DNA from: Tyto alba | Taxonomy: Eukaryota > Chordata > Aves > Strigiformes > Tytonidae | Assembly (NCBI RefSeq): GCF_018691265.1 | Contig: NW_024881296.1 | Location: 2,502,279-2,566,278 of the forward strand | Direction: 5' to 3' | DNA: 64,000 nucleotides | Part shown: positions 1 to 11,568 of the stretch, piece after piece | Layout: each line of letters opens with the position of its first letter | How positions within the stretch are numbered: the first letter of the stretch is position 1 | Position numbers and translations under genes: made by a program | Notes under the pieces: generated by a model | Told to the model about the DNA's origin: nothing | What the model saw: only the letters and a program-made list of their open reading frames with translations | Database searches by the model: none

Positions 1-1535
1 GTTTCTGATAAAGGTGCATTTGGAAAAGGACTGTTTTCTTGCTCTGCTTTGAGAGGATTTTGCTTACCAGTTGGGTTGTGTGGCACCATTACGTGAATTT
101 CACCAATAAGTAGATCTAATAAAGAAAGCTGCAGAACAATATACTGAAGTCACATATGTGCCCTCTGCTCTTTAAATCATGGTAGCTAAAACAAAACAAA
201 ACAAAAAATACCCAAAACAAAACAAAACAAAAAAACAACACCCATCCTCTCAGCTCTGCAGCCCCAAATCATTAATCTCTCCAAGTGGCTAGCTTAGTCT
301 AGTTTCTACAATGTCATCATACATTGCAGTCCATGTCCACATCCAAGAACATACACTGATCTGGGAACTCTTGATTTAATACGTGTTGCCACACTGCCCT
401 TGACCTCAGGAGGACTTTGAAGTTTTCTGGCTGGAGATGAAAGTTACAGTAGGTGTGGCAGAGCTGGGCTGTAGAATAAGAAAGAATTGCTAACTCAACA
501 ACTTGTTAAAACATATTTCCAGAACTTTTTTTATTATTTATTTTTTTTAAACTAATAAACACACTATTTCCAGAATTTCAGTCCTCTTGTTCAGATTGAT
601 TAGATGAGAGAAGAATTTGAACAGACAGATAGATTAAATCAAGGGTTATGCGTAAATTATTTCCAGTCCTCCAAATCTGGCCTGATGGTATCCATTTCCT
701 AGTCCTCCTTAAAGATTCCTGCTGGATTGTGGCCTATAAAGCTTCAATCCCTGTGCGCATCATCAGGTTATAAGTGGCAATTAGATGCAATCTGAGGATA
801 TCTTCCCAGAGAGGGCTTTATTCTTTGGAAATTGTAAGAGGAGACTAGATTCAGAAGCTACTTGTTGGCAATGTTACTTTCCAAAAGAATAAAGAATTTG
901 CATAGGCGTTTGATATAGTGTGACCTAATCTGTGTGAAAAACAAGAGGGATGAAACTCCCCAAGACTATTGTTTGCCTCCCTGTCATATGTTCATGCTGT
1001 TCGGACCCAAAGCAGACATCTGTTGGACAGCATGCTGTAAAAAGGCCAGATGTAATTAAAGTGTGTACTCGTTTCTTGCCCATCAAAAGGAACTGAAAAA
1101 AGAGCACAAAACCAGAACACCAGATCACAGTTTTCTCTTTCTCAATAAAGGATCACATTTTCATAAGCAGAAGTCTCATGCTTCAATCTGCTGGGTAGAG
1201 ACTCATCCATAGGCAGGCAAGCTTTTAGCAGAAAAAAATCCTTGCCCGATCTCTCTTTGAACCTCTAGAAATGTACTGCATTTTCTTACCAGCAAAAAGC
1301 AGAATCAGTTCTTGATACTGCTCTGTGCCTGGAGAATACTAAATTTGCACAGACAAATAAGGAGACAGGAACAGTCTTTTATTTTGTGAGAGCCATGGAT
1401 GAACAGGGTTTGACATCTTTGACACCAAGTATCTAATACTGCATTACTCTGACTTTAGACAAAGAATCATAAAGTAGTCACAAGTGAAAAAAGAGTTAAG
1501 ATCACCTTGCGAATCAAACAGCTTGTAGGGAGAAG
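1..1535. other. Non-coding stretch, no gene seen
   Basis: Apart from an AAAAC-type tract near 189-239 the sequence is unique and AT-rich. Open frames are short (the longest is under 70 codons), there is no GC-rich promoter-like patch, and no protein family is recognisable. It could be intergenic or intronic. Confidence 0.6.
189..239. repeat. A-rich (AAAAC)n tract
   Basis: Several AAAAC units are followed by a short interruption and then more AAAAC units. This is an impure simple repeat. Tracts of this form recur at 1536-1606, 22821-22917, 32160-32227 and 34085-34155. Confidence 0.9.
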
Positions 1536-1606
1536 GAAAAAAAAAAAAAAAACAACAAAACAAAACAAAAAAAACCACAACCAACCAACCAAAAAACAAC
1601 AAAAAA
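1536..1606. repeat. Poly-A tract with CAAAA and CCAA units
   Basis: An A run of about 16 bases passes into CAAAA units, then ACCAACCAACC, then more A runs. It lies just upstream of the CR1 relic that begins near 1640, so it may have grown at or inside the 5' side of that insertion. Confidence 0.85.
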
Positions 1607-1639
1607 CCCCATAATTTGTATTTTATGTCCAGATTGGAG

Positions 1640-1895
1640 AAACTAGAAGTTATGGGCATAAACCACCATCTGATAGATTCAGGCTGGACACTAGCAACAA
1701 GTTTCTGATTGTAAGAGTACAGAATCAAATTAGATTGCTTGGGAAGAACAGCACATGATGAAGTCTTCAGCACTAAGGATTTGTAAGAACAAGTTCCATA
1801 GGCATCCACAGAAAGACAAAATCAGTCCTGCTCTGGCCAGAGGACTAGATTAGATGATCTAGTCATCTCGGTGACTTTTATCCCCAAGATCCTAA
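1640..1895 (+). mobile_element. CR1 LINE 3'-end relic
   Basis: Signature pieces of the sauropsid CR1 3' end follow one another in the right order. They are 'agaagttatgggcataaac' at 1645-1663, 'aggctggacactagcaaca' at 1681-1699, an 'attgcttggga' block near 1734-1744, 'gatttgtaagaacaagtt' near 1777-1794, 'atcagtcctgctctggcc' near 1821-1838, and 'ggactagattagatgatct' at 1842-1860. About 250 bp survive of an element several kilobases long, as expected for a 5'-truncated insertion. The reverse transcriptase reading frame is gone and the copy is well diverged, so it is old and inert. Order and spacing of the blocks make the call strong; the subfamily is not determined. Confidence 0.75.
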
Positions 1896-3985
1896 ACTCC
1901 ATGTCAAATCAAAGTACTTCCTTTGCCTGTACCTTCAGGGAATCAGTTCTGTAAAAATGGTAAACTTTTCCAAGATACCAGTATCTTTTAGGTTCACAGA
2001 AAGAGGAGTTCATCATTACCAGAAGATTTTAATACCCTTTAAGCAACAAAACACTGTAAAATTGCCGAGCAAGAGAAACACAGTGTCATCTTAAGGACTC
2101 CCCCCCAAACAGAAAAGCTCAGCAAACTTCAAGTTTGGCAAAATCACTTGGCCATCTTGCTAAATGCATTATGATTTATGGTATTCAGGCACAGGAAACA
2201 CCAGGAAAAGAAGCTGTACAGTTTTCCCCTCTCCCCATGTCAGTGAGTTTGTAAACTACAGTTATTTACTGCAATGACATCCTGGAAGGCAGGTTTACAA
2301 CGCATTTGCAAAACAGATTTTAAGTACTAAGGTACTGGAAGACATAGGTACTACTTGTTTGATTCTCTATGCCGTGATGCTGGTATCACTACTTTGAATC
2401 AAGTACCAGGACTAAACCCATCCTTCGTCAGGATCCAATGGCATACTGAGTGCAGGTTAGCAACTCCAGTACCTTTCCTTTTTTTCCCAATTTATTTCTG
2501 AAACTCTATTCACAGCCTGTTCCTGGTCAGAACTGTTTTATTGCTGGAAATGTATTGTAATTCAGTATTTTACCTAGTGTTTCATGATAATTAGCTCTAG
2601 GGAGTTTCCTGCCCAGTACCTTACACAGACCTGAGATGTTTTTCGAGTCTAGCTAGCTCTCTGCACTGACCAGGTAAAGGGGACACAGCTGGAATTTAGG
2701 CCATTTGCATGTGGCTGCTTCTGCTTGGTTATTCACATTCATATAAGTAAGGAGGAAAAGCCCTTTCACAGATATGCACACATTCGATGACTATTAAGAG
2801 AAGTCCTACCAGCATAAGTGGATTGAATGACAATCTTAAAGTTACAAGCAGGACCAACTACTGATGTCTTCCCTTCACTGTTCCTGCTAAAGGGCTCTGT
2901 TCATCGTACAGGTGCTGACAGATTGTTTGATGAGATTTTCAAGTTCAAGAGATGAACAAAAGCAAATATTAAAACCAAAGGAGAAAGAACTATTTTCATC
3001 CTGTTCTTTCGTAATACAAAAAGTGGTACTTCTGTTTCCCTCTTCCCACTTGTTCTATCTTGGCTAATATGCCTTAGGTCATTTAGAGGTGGTTAAACAA
3101 TCTTGAAGTGCTAGTGAACTGATCCAAAAAGTAATTTTTCACACCTAATTAATATGAATATTTAAGAAGAGGAGGGCTTTTTACTTTGGATTATTAAAAG
3201 CAGACGTCTTGGACCAGAGATGGACTTATACAGTCACTGAGGGAGGACACACTGCATCCACATTAGCCATCAAAAACTAAGGTACATAAGTCTAGGCTAC
3301 TCATCAAAACTGTCTATAGCCAGCAGAGAGGGATAACTATCTTCAGGGTATGATTCAGCTCATCCTAAAATAACTGTCAAGGACAGTACTGATTAATCAT
3401 TCCATGTAAGTGATAATTTCTCTCCCACCAACTACAGACAGAACCTATATCAATGAGAATGCATTGTCATTGATTAAAGACAGTGAATTACTAGATGCTT
3501 AATTTATGTTAGATGAGAGAAATCTCCCCAGAAACTCAGAGGTCAACCCCAAATTGAAGCCAATCTTTTGAATCAGATCTCGTCTTTTTTCTTTTGGGAA
3601 CAAAGCTGCCAGGCTAATCTTGCATTAACATTTCTTCTGATAGATCTTCTTACATTACAGGTCCAGAAACTGAACACCCTACCAAAACATTATTGTAATT
3701 TTTTTCAGCTCTTCCAAAAGAGGTGCAGGACTTTCCTGACAAACTGTCGTCTTGACTGTTTCCTACTTTTAGGAAGACAGAGACAAGCCACATAAGTATC
3801 CACAAATTTATCTCCACTCAAGTCCTGAGTTATTTTAGGCTTGGCTATCAATTTAGCTGTGGGAAAGTTTACAAACTATATTGCTGATTAAGCTTTAGCA
3901 CCACTCCCAAGTCATACTGTGACATGAAACATTCTTTTGTCTATTTACATATCCCAACTTTCCCCCATGATAAAGTGACTTGATT
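1896..3985. other. Non-coding stretch, nothing recognised
   Basis: Unique-looking AT-rich sequence with no open frame of note and no repeat I could name. Stops are frequent in every frame. Confidence 0.55.
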
Positions 3986-3989
3986 TCTT

Positions 3990-4031
3990 CCCCCTCCCTC
4001 TCCACCCCCCACCCTACTCCGTCCCCCCCCC
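3990..4031 (-). other. C-rich strip; G-quadruplex motif on minus strand
   Basis: C tracts lie at 3990-3994 (5), 3996-3998 (3), 4005-4010 (6), 4012-4014 (3) and 4023-4031 (9). The first four are separated by 1, 6 and 1 bases, which meets the canonical rule of four G runs of at least three with loops of one to seven on the minus strand. The fifth run follows after eight bases. Folding in the cell is inference. Confidence 0.7.
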
Positions 4032-7000
4032 AAAAAAACAAAGGTGCCATTTAACTGCTTAGGTTTGGGGTTTTTTCCTCAGTCTGTCTCATTTAGTCAT
4101 ACAGTATATGATATTTTCACATCACCAAATTTCTCACAACTTACCACGTTTGTGCTTTCTCATCACATATGTACTTTCCTTTGGTGCATTTCTATCACCT
4201 GGTTTAGGCCAAGAACCATCTTCTAGATGGGCACTGTTCTGAGTTCAGAATTCCACATAAAATGGGGGAAGCGACAACAGATCTAATGGGGTAGTTATGG
4301 TTAAAATGGCAAATTTCATACTTTGTCATAGACTAATGGAAGATGAAAAAACACAAAGTCCTGATTGCTCTAACTGGCCTTTTTGCTGCCATCTAACAAA
4401 TGTTAACAGTGCGGCACAAGGCATTTCACTAGGAGTTGCAATTTCAAGCTTTAAAACTCAGAAACCATTGTGACATTCTAGAGGTTTGGGCTTTGAAAAC
4501 TGATTTTCGTATTTTATTTGCCTGGATGCATGGTGATGAAAGATCTGATAATATCTCCATGACCTCGATCTACCACATTTCACATCAAAACACATCAGCA
4601 CTACATTTTCATGGTAGACAAAGAACCAAATGTTTATTACAGGCTTTATGACACCACGATAAAAGTGTAGATTTGAGTATATGATTTAAAATTTTATATA
4701 GCTTAGTTAGGCCACATAAAATATTCCCCTAGATGACTAAAATTTTTTGTCAATCTTCATATTCTTTTTAGACCTAGTTTCATCTCAGAACCCTTTTCAT
4801 TCAGTCCCTTCTCAGTTATGACTGCATCTTTTGGAAACTATGGTAACCTATACTAGATACAGCACAGTATGGGGTCTTAATAAAAGCATTAAACAATCCA
4901 TCACTATCTCCTTAAATTTATATTCTGCATTCAGGCTCTTAATCCTGGAATTCCTGTGGCTTCTCTAAATGCTTCTCCAAAGCATCAGAATATTTCCAAA
5001 AAAAAAAGCCTCCATTCTTCCCCCACCCTGGCACAGTACAAGAGCCCCATTCCTCTCTACTGTACATAAGACAATCTGGTAAATTGGTTTCTAAAACAGT
5101 TATATCAGCCATAAAATATGCCAGTTTCTCAGACACAAACTGGATACAAATTGCTTTACTGATATGTATTATATAGACAAAGATTCTAAATCAGATGTCA
5201 AAGGCTCAGCTACTTGTCTTATGAAAAGCAAATATTGTCATTCCCATTTCTCAGATGCAGTCCAACCCCAAATAGCACAGTCGTTAATAATCCTTCCTGA
5301 ATTCAGTTACAGAAGACCATTATGATTTACACATTATCATCATTATTTATGCTGAAGGAAAATTAAAATATAGACAAGCAATTAACACTCAGAGAAACAA
5401 TGTCTGAGCAAGGAAAAGACCTTAGCCTCGTTTAGTCTGTAGTCTAATCTTTAACTAATTGGCTGCATTTCCTCAGTTAAATCTCATATAAAAACCTGAA
5501 ATGTTGAAGCAGACAATCCCATTTTAATAGGTACCAAAATCTTCTGAACTTCATAGTTCATTTATTGCCAGCTTATAACATCCAAAATATACGGTCACTT
5601 GGTTCTCCTGTTACCATATGAAAGCCAGAATTGGGTCTAGTCTCATCCTCTGCACTCCTTCCATAATGGAAGGAGAGAGTTTTCAGAGGATTGTTCACCC
5701 CATCCTACAATAGGTCTCAGAGGTGAAATGAACCTTCTGGCAGTTCTTGTTCTTCTCTGGTAGCTGAAGAGTGAACAGCCCCTTCCACAGAGCACACTTG
5801 GACACACAGTTTTAAAAGGCTCAAGTCTAGTAAAACAAGCCTGTGCAAATCAAGGAGAACGAGCCTACGTCCTTAAGAAATGGTCTCACTCCCCAAGTTG
5901 AATACAAACCCTCCATGGAATTCTACAGAGGGAAAAAAAAATCTTCATGATCTCAGATTTTAGGGTCACATTTCAAGGACATTGAGGAATTTCTGGAAAT
6001 GTTTGAGAAAGGAACTCTTGCTCTGTGTGTGTGATTTAGTGTCTTAAATTTGCTTCCACTTTGAAAAATGCCTCATCTATCTTTTCACCTGTCATATTAA
6101 AAACAACTTACTCCACAAACCTTGAAACAGGTAGGTTTCTTAAGCTTGCTCCTATCATTTGCTAGGGTAGGAAGGTGAAAAGATTATTTGATTCCGTACT
6201 GATAAATATAATGAAGGAAAAGATGACAGCAGAGACTTTCGTTGTTGGGGTCCTCTGCCACTTTACAAAAGGAAAATAAGAGAGGCTTACATGTGTGCAA
6301 AGCTCCTCTTTATTTCACAACCACTCTGCAGAGTATCTGTGGCAAGATTCGTATCTGATAAACATGCAGTTTAAGGTACCTTTTGCAGGTCAGGTACTGC
6401 AGAAAGATTGTAGCAGAGCTAACTGTCAAGCCTGGACTTTGGAATAGTCAGAGCTACATTTTACCCATAAAAAAAAAAAAAATTGCTTCCTACAAGTAGT
6501 TTTGGTTCTCAACACTTAGTGGTGCCAGTTATAAAATCTAGTCTCCATCTTTACAGGAGTGCCTTGAAAGGCACAGTAAGGCATGGTTAGCAGTTGTGTT
6601 TCATTTTTAGTCAGCCCAGAGACATGGAGTGAACTGGTTTCTGGCTTATTAAACGTAGCTTCACACAGGATTTAAAGTCATGAGGAACACAAATCTCAGT
6701 ATAAGTGAATCTGTGCATGCCTAGAAATGTCCCTGATACATGACAAATACACATCACTCACATTCAATTCAAGAAATGGAAATATGTCTTTCCATCACAG
6801 TAGGAAAATCTTAATATAAAATCTGTAAATTAAAAAAAAAAATAAAATTACTGTATCAATGATTTATATTGATCAATTTCAAATATATGCTCACATGCAA
6901 GACCTATAATCTCATATGTCTAAATAGAGAAATAGGACCTAAATAGATAGTATCATTTACCTATTACACAAAGTACAAAAGAAACTCATTTATTTAGAGT

Positions 7001-7304
7001 GAAAAAATGCTCTGATAACAGAGAATGTTTCTCACCAGAGAGCATCCTTTAAAATGAAGTACTTGAATAACAGAAGTACCATATGGAAAAAATACATTAA
7101 AATAACCCATCTAGGGGTCAGCTCAGTTTTTGTTCAGTAATGAAGTACATATTCAGTATTGCTCCTTGAGATTAATGGATTTATTCTATTATAGATACAG
7201 CCTACAGAGAATTAGGCAGAGAACTATCCTTTCTCCAGCTCTTAGGCACTTGTGATCCATGAAATCTTCTCTAGGTCAGTCAATTCCAATCAGATAACCA
7301 TCTT
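4032..7304. other. Non-coding stretch with one hairpin
   Basis: Unique AT-rich sequence. The only structured piece seen is the inverted repeat at 5645-5691. A few A runs occur near 5932-5941, 6470-6482 and 6832-6842. No coding region is supported. Confidence 0.55.
5645..5691. repeat. Two-tier perfect inverted repeat (hairpin)
   Basis: The inner arm 5655-5664 is the exact reverse complement of 5666-5675, with one base between them. The outer arm 5645-5652 (ATCCTCTG) is the exact reverse complement of 5684-5691 (CAGAGGAT). The arms are separated by two bases on the left and eight on the right. The stem is 18 bp in total. It may be chance, a small repeat relic or a structured RNA element. Confidence 0.75.
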
Positions 7305-7327
7305 GATTTATTTATTTATTTATTTAT
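7305..7327. repeat. (TTTA)n microsatellite
   Basis: About five TTTA units in tandem. This is a short simple repeat. Confidence 0.9.
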
Positions 7328-7713
7328 ACATTTTTTGGAAACTCCCTTTCTCCTCTTATTCCCAACAAACTACATCAGTGATGACCACGATTTCTACTGT
7401 GAGGTTGTGTCTTTCCTAGTCCTTGCAGGATCCTTACCCTGGGTGCTTAGAGATTCTTTCACAGGAGCATCACGAAGAGAACAGCCCCGAACCAAACATT
7501 TCACACCCACACAGTAGATGCCACCTCTACCTAGCAACCTCCCCTCTGCCTTCTCCTCTCTTTCACTTGCGTAGGCTACTCTCACCCGTGAATTCTGAAC
7601 CCACGCACACTGCTCTGCCGTCACTTACGCCTCTCCACTGCCTTTGCAGTACACGCCGCATTGTAGGATTTAGAGCAAACGTTAGATTTGGGTGGCAGAG
7701 CAAAGGCAAAACC

Positions 7714-7741
7714 TTTTTTTTTTTTTTTTTTCTTTCTTTCT
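7714..7741. repeat. Poly-T run followed by TTTC units
   Basis: An uninterrupted T run of about 18 bases is followed by TCTTTCTTTCTT. Open frames that cross it in either direction contain only phenylalanine or lysine runs here. Confidence 0.9.
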
Positions 7742-7916
7742 TAAATCCTCATTTACTTCAGTTCTCAGTGCTTACCACAGAGGAGTAGCTACACAATCCC
7801 AGGGATATGCAATACAAGATGACAATGCAGCCTGGACGCACCACTTCAGGTCTCTGCTCTTGCCCACGTGCAGTCGTGGAGTAGGAGGAAAGTCTTGGAG
7901 CCTTTATCCAACATCT

Positions 7917-7976
7917 AGTCCTGGCTCTGCTGAATTTGACAGTGAAGTTTCCACTGCCTTCACCAGAGTCAGGACT
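7917..7976. repeat. 60-bp imperfect palindrome (MITE-like repeat)
   Basis: The left arm 7917-7934 (AGTCCTGGCTCTGCTGAA) and the reverse complement of 7959-7976 (AGTCCTGACTCTGGTGAA) agree at 16 of 18 positions. The centre carries a weaker inverted pairing. The layout resembles a class of short, decayed palindromic repeats common in bird, crocodile and turtle DNA, built around phrases such as 'cattgaagtcaatgg'. Family membership is from recall; the palindrome itself is directly visible. Confidence 0.7.
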
Positions 7977-9700
7977 CATGCTGTGACACTGCCATTAAAA
8001 GCACTGTTATTGCCAAAGTTACATTATACACGTGTGTGTGTGCGCACATAAAACACAAGCGCTCTGCAAAGTATAAAACATTTTGCTATAAACCTCTAGA
8101 AATGTTCCACCCATCTCCCCATCTAACAACTGTCCTCTGCCCATTCCAGCCACAGGTTGCTGCTGTTTTTTTCATTGAATTAACTCCAAGCATTTAAAAG
8201 AAAGAACATTTCAATATGTTTTTCTGACAGGTAAGAAATTAACTGCATACCAGGAGCTATTGAATTCAGCTTTAATAGTATCAATAAACATTTCTGATTA
8301 AATTATGAAATTGATTTTATAATTTTGACCATTATGTTTTTACATCAATATCACCATATGACAGCAAATGTAGTTACTGCTTCCTTATTGATCTTAGACA
8401 TGGCACTCCAAAGCACTCATTTGACTATATTACAAAATCAAACTTGATTTCCTGTAGTACTGTAGTAACTTTTGGTCATGACTTGATATGAAGAACCAAC
8501 AGCAAATGGATTATCAAGTTATTAAAAGGTATGCTTTGTTCTCAGAAGCCCAGGCACAGTTCTGCTGGATGCTTTTAGCAGTTTCAGGGCAAGTTTCAGG
8601 ACTTAGGGATGTTGTTATTCTTTTATGTCAAATAATAATCACTCCTCTTTCCCTTGATGAGTGGTCTATCAGGTTTCTCGTGAGCAATCTAAACATTGTT
8701 TATTAATGAGAAGGAACCAAGTGCTATTTATAATGCTCATTCAAGCAATCCAACAAAAACTCAGAGTTTCTGTATCTTGGGAGCATTACTCTTGATCTCA
8801 CCATCCCTTCTGTCAGGATAATAGTTATGTGTTGGGCCACTCCATCTCCCATAAGGTTTAACGTTCTGTTAATAGAATGTACAATTCGAAAGAACCACTG
8901 TTGCTCTGATATATGCATAATAGTAAATCAAAGGTGTAATGTGCTGGATATTTATGTCTCAGGGTTAAAAACAAGTCTGATCAGATTAAGGAAATTTCAG
9001 TACTGGGCTTTTTGGCTGCTGTAAATTTTTCCACAGGCCCTCCCATGTCTGAACCTTTCTAGGCTGAAGGACTATGAGGCATTTTCATTGATACAAACTG
9101 CCATCATGAAAGAGGAGCAGCGAGTTGAGACCTTAAGCTGTTTTGTCACATTGCACTTTTGTAATTAATCTGTGGGTCTGCTGATACATTACCCAAAAAT
9201 GTCTTTTTCCAAGTAGTCATGTTTCTTCCTTCCTAATTATGGGGGCACGTTTCAAAATGTAACTAATCCCTCCAGGTTTTGTGGGCTGAGGAAAGGGGCG
9301 GGAGGGGTCAGCTGGAATTTGTGCTCTTACCCCTCTTGCAAAATTATTCCCTAATATTCACAAAAGTATTTAGGCCATTGACAGGTATTTGCCTTGACAA
9401 GCCTGTGGAAAGCTCAATTCACTCTTGTCTGAGAGAAAATGTTCCTTGCAACAAGACATCAGTGGAGAATGGGAAGTTGTTTCACCTTGCCCTGATTAAC
9501 AAAAAAAAAAAATCAACCAAACAAAAAAAACCCAAACATTTGTTAAGATGCTTTAAAAAATATTGGCAATTTAATGCCTCTCGAATGAGTGATTTATATA
9601 GTGCTGGTTAAATCAGTCACAGCACACATAGGCACTGCGTAGACTCCATGCAGTGATTATGGGCCCTGTAACTGCTGCTATACCAAAGCCAGAACATACT
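7977..9700. other. Non-coding stretch, nothing named
   Basis: Begins with a short GT-rich patch near 8030-8043. About 8160-8420 is strikingly AT-rich and unique. A G-rich strip lies at 9283-9307 and an A-rich patch at 9499-9532. No gene is supported. Confidence 0.55.
9283..9307 (+). other. G-rich strip, weak G-quadruplex candidate
   Basis: G runs of 3, 4, 3 and 4 are separated by 9, 1 and 1 bases. The first loop exceeds the usual limit of seven, so this is weaker than the motifs at 3990-4014 and 63165-63195. Confidence 0.45.
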
Positions 9701-9786
9701 ATAAAGTACCCTATAGTATGGTCTGGTGCTGGTATGGAGGTATCAGTATTTTGTCCATTCAGTTCATGCTGATGCTCCTTTTATTT

Positions 9787-9804
9787 CCTACCCTACCCTA
9801 CCCT
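9787..9804. repeat. Short (CCCTA) repeat
   Basis: Three tandem CCCTA-type units. The period is five, not six, so it is not a vertebrate telomere repeat. Confidence 0.8.
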
Positions 9805-11543
9805 GTACAAGGTCTCATGATGTATTTAAGCAGAAAATGCTTCAGATCATCCACCAGAATTGGGGCAGAGCAAACCAGGGATTTTGGTGCATCGGAGTCT
9901 GCTGTCCCACGTAAGACTTTTGTGTGGCCTTTCAGCTCTGAGCCCTGTTGTCGGAATAGCTTCCCCAAATCTTTAAAACACATAGCCCAAGTCTCTCACT
10001 TGTCTGACATTGTCTCAGAAATCCCTTTTTGGCTTTCCATCACTGACTGCTTTTCCAAAACTACACCTTTACCTTGCAAAAGTTTTGACACTTCACTCAG
10101 GATTCTGTCTGGAAGTGTAAAAATGCCATATATCCACTAGACACTTTGGGCTGGAGGCAATAGCTCTGCTGGACTCAGTTAAGCTTGCTGATCTATCACC
10201 AGCTCAGGACGTTGCAGATCTATGTGTCTTTACAGAGTCACCTGCAACCTGCACTAGAGCTCCTAGGTCAAAAGCCTGACACCTGAAATCTCCTTAAGGA
10301 CTCCTGATGTTATATAAGGCAGTAAGCACCCTAAATTTATCACCACAACATGGCAAAAGGAGGTAAGAATGCTCAAGGTACGTGCAGCAATTCAACATCA
10401 TTCTCCCACTGCAAGTGAAGTAAAGCTTTAGTCTACACAAAGGTGGAAAAAAAAAACCCTCTGAAGGATCTGTGGTAGCTTTTTAGCCTTCTTTGGCAAA
10501 TACAAAAAAAAAAAAACCAAGCTTCTCACTAACTCCTGAAACACTTTACCTGTTACAGGTTAAGATAACAGCATGCACTTAGAAAGGTGCTCCTTTTCAA
10601 ATTCAACATACTTATTCTTACAAGGCCTTACACTTATGAAGCAAGGAAGGATGAGTATCCTTGCTCTACAGAAGCAATCAGCTGGGGTGCCATGAGTAAA
10701 GATGTGAGTCATCTCACCTCATTTTACTTAACTGAGCATCTCATCTCAGATAGTTATATGTGCTCCTTTGCAACTGTTGGAGAGAAATGTCTTCCAAAGC
10801 GAAAGCATCCCATACTCAAGTGACTCCATTAGTGGGATGAAACACCAAAGAAAGGGGGAAATTCAGTGACCGATTTAAACTAAAAACTAAACTAAATTCT
10901 AGACAGCTAAAATTAGGTGAAGTTCATCTCACCCTAAATAATTCGCCTAATCTCACAAAAAGTAAAAAGCTTGCAGCAGAATGGAAGACAAGAATTTATT
11001 TTCTCCAGTCTCACATTGATATCTGAACCATCAGGATACTTCTTCATTGCTGCTCAGCTACCCTGTCTTGGTGTCTATTCAGCATTTATCACCGAGGAAA
11101 CAATTCCACGGGCTCATTGGACAAAGTGATTGAATTGGCAATTTCAGCTCAGATCTGGATTCTGAGCTCTGATCATTATTTGTCACTCACTCTCCATTTT
11201 CAAACCAGTTTTTCCTCAAAAAGTGCGAAAAGGCCTCACTGCCTCCACAAGTTCGGACATTTGGTACTTCACAGTCCTCTGTTCTTGGGCCAGGAGATGC
11301 TTGTATTGCCACCAGCCACAATTTATCAAATCACTGATGAAATATTTTGATCTTCAGCCTCCGTTTCCCTTACTCCGGCAGTTTTCCCAAGCACACAACC
11401 AAGTTATGTCAGCACTCATCTAAAGAATGTAAAATAGATTTTGGGACAGACTGGGCACAAGCTCTGAATACTTTAATTTCCAGGACCTACGAACAGAAGC
11501 TTCATTATTGCACATTCACCAGTATGCCACCAATGCAGAAGTT

Positions 11544-11568
11544 AAAAAAAAAAAAAAAAAAAAAAAAA
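11544..11568. repeat. Poly-A run, 25 bases
   Basis: An uninterrupted A run. No processed-transcript body or target duplication was recognised next to it. Confidence 0.92.

Noticed and set aside
9787..9804. CCCTA repeat considered as an interstitial telomere sequence
   Set aside because: The unit is five bases, not the six of the vertebrate telomere, and there are only three copies.
9718..10140. Plus-strand open frame of 140 codons
   Set aside because: It overlaps other open frames on both strands, starts in a short CCCTA repeat region and matches no family.
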